NCBI GenBank assembly: GCA_035527255.1
Contig: DATLAW010000220.1
Span: forward strand, 1-10,481
Source: Thermohalobaculum sp035527255
Lineage (GTDB): Bacteria > Pseudomonadota > Alphaproteobacteria > Rhodobacterales > Rhodobacteraceae
DNA: 10,481 nucleotides
Direction of reading: 5' to 3'
Shown here: positions 6,012-10,481 of the stretch, piece by piece
How positions within the stretch are numbered: position 1 is the stretch's first letter
Layout of the letters: each line of letters begins with the position of its first letter
Notes under the pieces: model-generated
Seen by the model: the letters and a program-made list of their open reading frames with translations, nothing else
Told to the model about the DNA's origin: nothing
The model's database searches: none
Made by a program: the position numbers and the translations under genes

Positions 6012-7637
6012 TCAGCCCCGCACTCCACGCGCCAGATCTTGCTCGATGGTCATCGGTCCGGCCACGCCAACCATCCGGGCGCGGTAGACCCAAAGCGCCT
6101 CCATCACCCGCTGCACATAGTTTCGTGTCTCTTCAAACGGGATGGTTTCGATCCAGTCGATCATATCTGCTCCCGACATCCGCGGGTCGCCATGCTCGGC
6201 GATCCAGGTATCAACCCGGTGCGGCCCGGCGTTGTAGGCCGCTGCCGCCAGCGCATAGGAGCCGCTGAATCGGGTAATCTGCTCGGCGAGATAACGTTGG
6301 CCGAGACGCGCATTGTACTGCCAATCGTCGAGCAGCCGGTCGCCGGAGTAGGCCTCGCCGATCCTGCCCGCCACCTTCTTCGCCGTGGCCGGCATCAACT
6401 GCATCAACCCGCGCGCGCCGGCGGAGCTGATGGCGTGCTGGTTCAACTCGGTCTCCTGCCGTGCGATCGACATCGCCAACGCCGGCTCGACCATGCTGGC
6501 ATAGCCGGCCAACTCGGTCACCGGGTAGTAGGCCGGATAGATCATTATTCCCTTGCGCGCTGCTTGCTTGGCCACGCGTACCGCGTAATGCGGCTGACCC
6601 AATGCCAAACCCAATCCGGCGAGCGCTCCCATCTCGGCGCCGCCTTGCATTCTGCGGCCAACCTCACTGAACATCGCGAACGCCAATACCTTCTCGCTAG
6701 CGAAATGCAGCACCACCGCAGCCCGCACGTCGTCCGTGCGCAGCGCCGGGCTCTTCGACCAATCCGGTAGATCGCCAGTGACGATCCGCGGATCCCCAGC
6801 CATAGCTAGTGTCGCGGCCGCGAGTTGGCCGTAGAACGAGGTTTGATGCGCCGCCGCCGCCCGGTACCACTCGCTGGCATTGGCCGGGTCGCCCATCGCC
6901 TCGTAGGTCCGGCCGAGCCAGTAGCCACCGCGTCCGAGGCTGATCGGTGTCCCGACGCTCTGATAAAACCGCTGGAAATGTGCCAGCGCCTGAACCGGTT
7001 TGCCCAGCTTGCGCAGTGCGATCCACCCGGCCAGCCATTCCATGTCGGAATAGTCATAGCCGTCGGTTGGCGCCAGATGATGCAAGCTTGCCACGGCATA
7101 AGCCAGTTCCGCCCGCCCTGATCGCGCCGCGCGCCGGGCCAGTAGTCCGCGCCGATCAGCCCATATCTTGGGCACGCCCAGCTTGTGCCGATCGGTGGAA
7201 ATTTCGGCCAGCAGTTTCTCCGCGCCGTCGTATTTTTTGCCACGCCATAGCTTACCGAACGCCTTCCAGTTCGCCGCCGCCGCGCCGACCGGGCGTTCCC
7301 GCTCGGGCTGGGCGCGCTCACCGACCACCGCCGTGGCCAGGCTTTTCAACCCTGGCCAGGTGCCCCGGCGCGTTATGAAAGACTGGTATTCCGCGACCGA
7401 CCCGGCTTTCGCCCGTAGCTTGCGCCACAGCACGATATCGCGCACCACCAAATCCGGCGACCGCGCCGCCAACGCCTCGGCCCCGGCCCAGTCGCCATTC
7501 TCGCCAAGTTCCAACGCCTCGGCGACGACCGCGCCCGCCGCCCTGGCGTCTGCCAGATCCAGCGCGCCAGCTTTCGGCGCGATGACGAATATCGGCAGAA
7601 CAAATGCAATAGAGAACGCCAGAATGCGCAAAACCAT
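6012..7637 (-). CDS. Soluble lytic murein transglycosylase (Slt70-like), with shortened helical domain
   Basis: This is a periplasmic muramidase-like enzyme that cuts the MurNAc-GlcNAc bond of peptidoglycan and forms 1,6-anhydroMurNAc. Residues 1-25 are a signal peptide (hydrophobic core, then APKAGA). A helical U-domain follows (HFQRF near 220, SLGRGGYWLGRTYEAMGD 233-250). The C-terminal SLT domain has catalytic Glu395 in SIARQETELN, GARGLMQLMP (407-416), AAAYNAGPHRVDTWI (465-479) and the IPFEETRNYVQRV block near 500. Numbering is from the ATG at 7637; a GTG at 7640 is equally in frame, but the AAGGG upstream suits the ATG better. At 541 residues it is about 100 or more shorter than roseobacter homologues as I remember them. 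The gap lies after WPGLKSL (about residue 94), where only some 25 residues separate it from NWKAFGKLWRGKKYDGAEKL. The catalytic domain is complete, so activity is expected. Confidence 0.9.
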   Translation of the reverse strand: MVLRILAFSIAFVLPIFVIAPKAGALDLADARAAGAVVAEALELGENGDWAGAEALAARSPDLVVRDIVLWRKLRAKAGSVAEYQSFITRRGTWPGLKSLATAVVGERAQPERERPVGAAAANWKAFGKLWRGKKYDGAEKLLAEISTDRHKLGVPKIWADRRGLLARRAARSGRAELAYAVASLHHLAPTDGYDYSDMEWLAGWIALRKLGKPVQALAHFQRFYQSVGTPISLGRGGYWLGRTYEAMGDPANASEWYRAAAAHQTSFYGQLAAATLAMAGDPRIVTGDLPDWSKSPALRTDDVRAAVVLHFASEKVLAFAMFSEVGRRMQGGAEMGALAGLGLALGQPHYAVRVAKQAARKGIMIYPAYYPVTELAGYASMVEPALAMSIARQETELNQHAISSAGARGLMQLMPATAKKVAGRIGEAYSGDRLLDDWQYNARLGQRYLAEQITRFSGSYALAAAAYNAGPHRVDTWIAEHGDPRMSGADMIDWIETIPFEETRNYVQRVMEALWVYRARMVGVAGPMTIEQDLARGVRG

Positions 7638-7692
7638 CACGAAGGCCCTTTCCTGCTCTAAGGCCGCTTACGCCGATTTTGGCGATTTGTCG

Positions 7693-7707
7693 TTAATTCT
7701 ACCATAA
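7693..7707 (-). promoter_or_regulatory. Candidate slt promoter -10 (TAGAAT) overlapped by a CtrA-like TTAA-N7-ATAA
   Basis: On the minus strand TAGAAT (7696-7701 on the plus strand as attcta) matches the -10 consensus at five of six positions and lies about 60 bases before the transglycosylase ATG at 7637. No good -35 lies at the right distance, which fits an activated promoter. The same bases carry TTAA (7693-7696), seven bases, then ATAA (7704-7707). This is one mismatch from the alphaproteobacterial CtrA motif TTAA-N7-TTAA. A cell-wall hydrolase would be a sensible cell-cycle target, but this rests on a short motif only. Confidence 0.3.
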
Positions 7708-7793
7708 CTTGATGGTCGCGTATCGCGGCATCCGGGAAATCTTTTTACAATTTCACCACCGAAGGTTGACCCGGCAAACCTGGTTTCCCGCCC

Positions 7794-7822
7794 TTGCAGA
7801 ACCAGTCGATTGCGCATAGGGT
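7794..7822 (+). promoter_or_regulatory. Weak candidate promoter of dapA
   Basis: TTGCAG (7794-7799) is followed after 17 bases by TAGGGT (7817-7822), about 40 bases before the dapA ATG. The -35 matches at four of six positions and the -10 at three of six, within the range of alphaproteobacterial housekeeping promoters, where -10 boxes are loose. A better -35, TTGACC at 7766-7771, has no acceptable -10 at 16-18 bases. No lysine-riboswitch-like leader structure was recognised; the leader would be only about 35 bases. Confidence 0.25.
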
Positions 7823-7863
7823 CGCGCCGCCTGATACACCCCATACTGACCGGACACATCGTC

Positions 7864-8742
7864 ATGTTTAAAGGTTCGTTTGTCGCCATTGTCACGCCGT
7901 TCAAAGATGGCGCCATCGACCAGACAGCACTTGAGGCGCTGGTCGAATGGCACATTGCCGAGGGCACAAATGGTCTCGTGCCGGTTGGCACCACGGGCGA
8001 AAGCCCGACCCTGACCCATGCCGAGCACGATCGTGTTGTCGAAATCGTCGTGAATAAGGCGGCGAAACGGGTTCCGGTGATCGCCGGGGCAGGCTCGAAC
8101 AACACCGCCGAGGCGATCCGCCTGATGCAGCACGCCGAACGTGTCGGCGCCGATGCAGCACTGGTGGTGACGCCCTATTACAACAAGCCCACCCAGGCCG
8201 GCCTGATCGCCCATTACACGGCGCTGCACGACTGCTGCACGCTGCCGATCTTCATCTACAATATCCCCCCCCGCTCGGTCGTCGACATGTCGCCCGAGAC
8301 CATGGGGGCGCTGGCCAAGCTGCCGCGCATCATCGGGGTCAAGGACGCCACCGCGGACATCACCCGGGTGTCGAGGCAACGCCAGACTTGTGGCCGCGAT
8401 TTCATTCAGCTCTCGGCCGAGGACGCCTCGGCGCTGGGTTTCAACGCCCATGGCGGCGTCGGCTGCATCTCGGTCACCGCCAATGTCGCCCCGGCGCTCT
8501 GTGCGCAATTCCAGGAGGCGATGCTGGCAGGCGACTATGCCACCGCACTCGAATACCAGGACCGGCTGATGCCGCTGCACAACGCCATCTTCGCCGAGCC
8601 GGGCGTTGTCGGCGCCAAATACGGTCTCTCCGTGCTGGGCCGCTGCTCGAACGAAGTGCGCTTGCCGCATGTGCCCGCGACCGAGCCGGTCCGGGCTCAA
8701 ATCCGCGCGGCAATGGTGCATGCCGGCCTGATCAACGCCTGA
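7864..8742 (+). CDS. dapA: 4-hydroxy-tetrahydrodipicolinate synthase
   Basis: DapA condenses pyruvate with L-aspartate semialdehyde, the first committed step towards diaminopimelate (peptidoglycan) and lysine, as a cytosolic homotetrameric TIM barrel. From the ATG at 7864 it has 292 residues, the standard length. It has the GTTGESPTL motif (42-50) with Thr43/Thr44, Tyr106 in TPYYNKP (the tyrosine contributed to the neighbouring subunit), Tyr132 in YNIPPRS, Arg137, and the Schiff-base Lys160 in GVKDATAD. GGVGCISVTAN (197-207) closes the barrel. The in-frame ATG at 7810 would add 18 residues unlike the family, so it was not chosen. It is divergent from the transglycosylase and followed after four bases by smpB, so both are probably on one transcript. 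A run of eight C (8265-8272) lies within the codons for the Pro-Pro-Arg of the active site, but the frame is intact. Confidence 0.97.
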   Translation: MFKGSFVAIVTPFKDGAIDQTALEALVEWHIAEGTNGLVPVGTTGESPTLTHAEHDRVVEIVVNKAAKRVPVIAGAGSNNTAEAIRLMQHAERVGADAALVVTPYYNKPTQAGLIAHYTALHDCCTLPIFIYNIPPRSVVDMSPETMGALAKLPRIIGVKDATADITRVSRQRQTCGRDFIQLSAEDASALGFNAHGGVGCISVTANVAPALCAQFQEAMLAGDYATALEYQDRLMPLHNAIFAEPGVVGAKYGLSVLGRCSNEVRLPHVPATEPVRAQIRAAMVHAGLINA

Positions 8743-8746
8743 CGTC

Positions 8747-9229
8747 ATGGCCACCAAACCGAAGAGCCCGCCCAACCGCATCGCGGCGGAGAACCGCAAG
8801 GCTCGTCACAACTACTTCATCGAGAGCAACCTTGTGGCTGGCATCATGCTGGAAGGCTCCGAGGTCAAATCGCTGCGCGAGGGCAAGGGCAACATCGCTG
8901 AAAGCTACGCCACCGTCGAGGGCGCCGAGCTGTGGCTGATCAACAGCTACATCCCGCCCTTCTCCCAGGCGATGTCCGCCGCTTTCAGCCACGATCCGCG
9001 CCGCCGCCGCAAGCTGCTGGTCCACAAGCGCGAGCTCTCCAAGCTGTGGCAGGCCATCGGCCGCGAGGGCATGACCCTGGTGCCGCTAAAACTGTTCTTC
9101 AACGACAAGGGCATCGCCAAGCTGGAACTCGGCATCGCCAAGGGCAAAAAGCTCGGCGACAAGCGCGAGACCGAAAAACAACGCGACTGGGCCCGTGAAA
9201 AAGGTCGGCTGATGCGCGATAAGGGTTGA
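8747..9229 (+). CDS. smpB: SsrA (tmRNA)-binding protein SmpB
   Basis: SmpB binds tmRNA and delivers it to stalled ribosomes, where its C-terminal tail reads the empty mRNA channel during trans-translation. The protein is 160 residues, full length. Visible family blocks are NRKARHNYFIES (16-27), AGIMLEGSEVKSLREGKGNI (31-50), ESYATVEGAELWLINSYIPP (52-71), the DPRRRRKLLVHKRE block (83-96) and LGIAKGKKLGDKRE (128-141). The basic tail ends RDWAREKGRLMRDKG, with the expected DW and GRL elements. It begins four bases after the dapA stop with no evident ribosome-binding site of its own, so translation is probably coupled to dapA. The tmRNA gene itself is not in this window. Confidence 0.97.
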   Translation: MATKPKSPPNRIAAENRKARHNYFIESNLVAGIMLEGSEVKSLREGKGNIAESYATVEGAELWLINSYIPPFSQAMSAAFSHDPRRRRKLLVHKRELSKLWQAIGREGMTLVPLKLFFNDKGIAKLELGIAKGKKLGDKRETEKQRDWAREKGRLMRDKG

Positions 9230-9360
9230 GCCGCTTCACCGATCTCGGCGGGCGCCTCAACTAAGCCGCCAAGCTGTCCAAAAAACTAGGACCACTTCAC
9301 TCCGAAACGCTGTTCGAGGGTGGGAGACATCTCAGGTGGAAATCCGATCAGAACGGGTGC
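9230..9360. other. Non-coding spacer after smpB
   Basis: This stretch between the smpB stop and the hairpin block has no plausible gene. It holds an interrupted GGCGG...CCGCC inverted repeat near 9248-9270 without a T run. At 9275-9299 lies a TGTCC, an A run and GGACCACTTCA arrangement that vaguely recalls terminal sequences of IS3-type elements. No transposase fragment is visible on either strand, so no mobile element is called. Confidence 0.35.
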
Positions 9361-9414
9361 CGCAGAATCAAGAAGAGCCGGCGCCGCAGGGGGCGACGGC
9401 TCTGTTGTTCTGCG
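9361..9414. terminator. Putative bidirectional terminator between smpB and the convergent exported-protein gene
   Basis: AGAGCCG (9374-9380) pairs with CGGCTCT (9397-9403). After one G/A mismatch, CGCC (9382-9385) pairs with GGCG (9392-9395), leaving a six-base loop. An outer pair CGCAGAA (9361-9367) and TTCTGCG (9408-9414) extends the stem around a small internal loop. On the plus strand the core stem is followed by GTTGTTCT, and on the minus strand by TCTTGATTCT, both T-rich but not clean T tracts. Its position between two convergent genes fits termination of both. Confidence 0.6.
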
Positions 9415-9439
9415 CCGGTGCGCTCAAGCGCGCCGGCGT
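9412..9439. repeat. Second GC-rich hairpin next to the terminator
   Basis: GCCGG (9414-9418), T, GCGCT (9420-9424) pairs with AGCGC (9427-9431), G, CCGGC (9433-9437) around a two-base CA centre. One further C-G pair and a wobble extend it to 9412-9439. The stem is followed by no T run on the plus strand. On the minus strand it is the first structure met by transcripts of the exported-protein gene, 10 bases after its stop, so it may act as an RNA-end stabiliser or as part of the terminator block. Confidence 0.5.
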
Positions 9440-9449
9440 TGCAGCACGA

Positions 9450-10196
9450 TCAGTTGATCAGGTCGATGATCGAGTCCTTGACCGCGCGGACTTCCTGGAC
9501 CGTTACCATGCGATGGGCGATGGCGACGAAGGAACGGGCAGTGTTGTCGCCAAGCTCTGCCTCGGTCACGCTGACGCTGCCATCGCCACTGAAACACGCT
9601 ACCACGTCGTATTCGCCGCTCGCCGGCAGATCGATGGCGACGAAGTTGAAGTGGTGCGCCGCGGTGGTGTCGAGGCCGAGGGCGACGGTCACCGAACCGT
9701 CAATCGCGAGATCTTCAGCAACAAGGTCCGTAGTGGTGTCGATTACGTCGAGATCGACCGTCACCGAGAGCGTCTGTTTGCGTGCGGCGAAGGTCAGCGG
9801 GCCGGGCGCGGCGAGGAGACCGAGTTCGTTGGTGCAGATGTTGGCGGTCCCGGTCGGGGCATAGCGCACTTCGAGATTCATGATCCCTTCGGCAACGGCC
9901 GTCGATGCGCCTGCTTTATTGCGCGCCTTCACCTCGGTGAAGGTGACGATGTTAGCGACGCCCGAGACGCCGATCAGGAACTCCTTGCCCTTCGGGGCGC
10001 GGATGGTGGCGAGCAACTCCGTTGCGAAGGTGTCGCTTCTATCGACTTCAAAACCCACCGTGTTGTTGAGCTCGAAGTCAGCGAGGGTCACTGTATCCAT
10101 GGCGTAGTTGGCCGCAAATTTCGCCGACTGGGCTGACGCGCCGGTGGCGAACAGAGCAATGGCCGCGACTGCGGCAATATGGGTTGCAATCTTCAC
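9450..10196 (-). CDS. Uncharacterised secreted beta-rich protein
   Basis: No function is recognised. The 248-residue protein starts at a GTG at 10196 with GGGAG seven bases upstream. Residues 1-22 are a classical Sec signal peptide (MKIATHIAAVAAIALFATGASA, cut before QS). The mature part is rich in alternating hydrophobic, Thr, Val and Asp residues, which suggests beta strands. It has only two cysteines (in ANICTNELG and VVACFSGD), which could form a disulfide in the periplasm or outside the cell. The order LLATIRAPKGKEFLIGVSG, PGPLTFAARKQTLSVTV, HHFNFVAIDLPASGEYDV and a final MVTVQEVRAVKDS matches my memory of a widespread family of hypothetical secreted proteins found in many proteobacteria. 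That link is unverified. It stands alone: convergent with smpB across hairpins and preceded by AT-rich non-coding DNA. No lipobox, sorting signal or calcium repeat was seen. Confidence 0.75.
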   Translation of the reverse strand: MKIATHIAAVAAIALFATGASAQSAKFAANYAMDTVTLADFELNNTVGFEVDRSDTFATELLATIRAPKGKEFLIGVSGVANIVTFTEVKARNKAGASTAVAEGIMNLEVRYAPTGTANICTNELGLLAAPGPLTFAARKQTLSVTVDLDVIDTTTDLVAEDLAIDGSVTVALGLDTTAAHHFNFVAIDLPASGEYDVVACFSGDGSVSVTEAELGDNTARSFVAIAHRMVTVQEVRAVKDSIIDLIN

Positions 10197-10481
10197 GTGA
10201 GTTCTCCCGTTCTTCAGTACAAACTAAACTAACTTCAGACTGCCAAAGACGAGAAATTCCAGAATCACTTCTCGCGCTCAAGCATTGCGGCGATAATACA
10301 GCTATACAACCATAAAGAGATAGGAAGTTATTAATGATTTCAAGGTTTTTAGTCTATGTTTGAAACGACTTCCGCAGTATCATCTAATAATCGCCACGTT
10401 TTCGCCCTATAGTTGTCGAACTTTCGCAAACTAACCCGGATATTGTCTTGCCAGGTAGCCATTTAAGCAGTAAAAGGCCTG
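10197..10481. other. AT-rich non-coding region upstream of the exported-protein gene
   Basis: The 285 bases to the window edge are visibly richer in A and T than the rest, especially 10290-10420, and have no protein-like frame on either strand. The GGGAG ribosome-binding site for the gene at 10196 lies at its left end. On the minus strand TTGGCA (10241-10246 on the plus strand as tgccaa) is a good -35, but the bases 17 downstream (TTTGTA) are a poor -10. TATTAT further upstream is another possible -10 without a partner. Transcription start is therefore uncertain. Confidence 0.5.

Noticed and set aside
7641..7863. Possible lysine riboswitch or leader peptide before dapA
   Set aside because: No lysine-run leader peptide or recognisable L-box core was found, and the leader after the candidate promoter is too short.
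8740..8747. TGACGTCA palindrome at the dapA-smpB junction
   Set aside because: It is formed by the dapA stop and the smpB start, and is best explained by chance.
7753..8799. Minus-strand frame of 348 codons
   Set aside because: It is antisense to dapA, which is unmistakable on the plus strand.
9248..9270. GGCGG...CCGCC inverted repeat as smpB terminator
   Set aside because: The stem is only five pairs with a 14-base loop and no following T tract; the hairpin at 9374-9403 is much better.
9336..10136. Plus-strand frame of 266 codons opposite the exported-protein gene
   Set aside because: The minus-strand frame has a signal peptide, a ribosome-binding site and a family-like pattern; the plus-strand frame has none and would cross the hairpin block.
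1..10481. CRISPR arrays, tRNA/rRNA genes, tmRNA, complete insertion sequences
   Set aside because: No spaced direct repeats, tRNA-like cloverleaf, rRNA signature, tmRNA tag sequence or transposase was seen on either strand.

Overview
The window reads as chromosomal DNA of a high-GC alphaproteobacterium, most likely a Rhodobacterales/Rhodobacteraceae member. This rests on high GC at third codon positions, rhizobial/roseobacter-style protein sequences, and a soluble lytic transglycosylase divergent from a dapA-smpB pair, an order I associate with that group. No database was searched; the assignment is by recognition only.

Left part (1-1933). A class III nucleotide cyclase (minus strand) starts at a GTG at 843 and runs off the left edge. 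It has a cyclase domain followed by the start of a TolB/FlgO-like region. Divergent from it is an acid-ceramidase/NAAA-like Ntn-hydrolase gene. Its reading frame stops at 1784, but recognisable C-terminal sequence continues in another frame to 1933, so the gene looks broken by an internal deletion with frameshift.

Centre (1952-5839), all minus strand. Transcription order is an MFS exporter, then a tight trio: type II (S)-2-haloacid dehalogenase, alpha/beta hydrolase, and PLP-dependent threonine/serine dehydratase-like enzyme. The hydrolase and dehydratase overlap by an ATGA, and the dehalogenase and hydrolase are 13 bases apart, so these three are almost certainly co-transcribed. Together they suggest a small catabolic or detoxification module whose substrate is not evident.

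Right part (6012-9229). A periplasmic lytic transglycosylase (minus), apparently lacking part of its helical U-domain, is divergent from dapA (lysine/diaminopimelate pathway). smpB (tmRNA partner for trans-translation) follows dapA after only 4 bases. The 226-base region between the divergent starts holds weak promoter-like elements and a CtrA-like half-site pair.

Right end (9230-10481). Two consecutive hairpins separate smpB from a convergent gene for a secreted, beta-rich protein of unknown function. That gene is preceded by a conspicuously AT-rich non-coding stretch reaching the window edge. I saw no tRNA, rRNA, CRISPR array, complete insertion sequence or prophage gene. The best candidates for something new are the dehalogenase-hydrolase-dehydratase operon and the secreted protein family.
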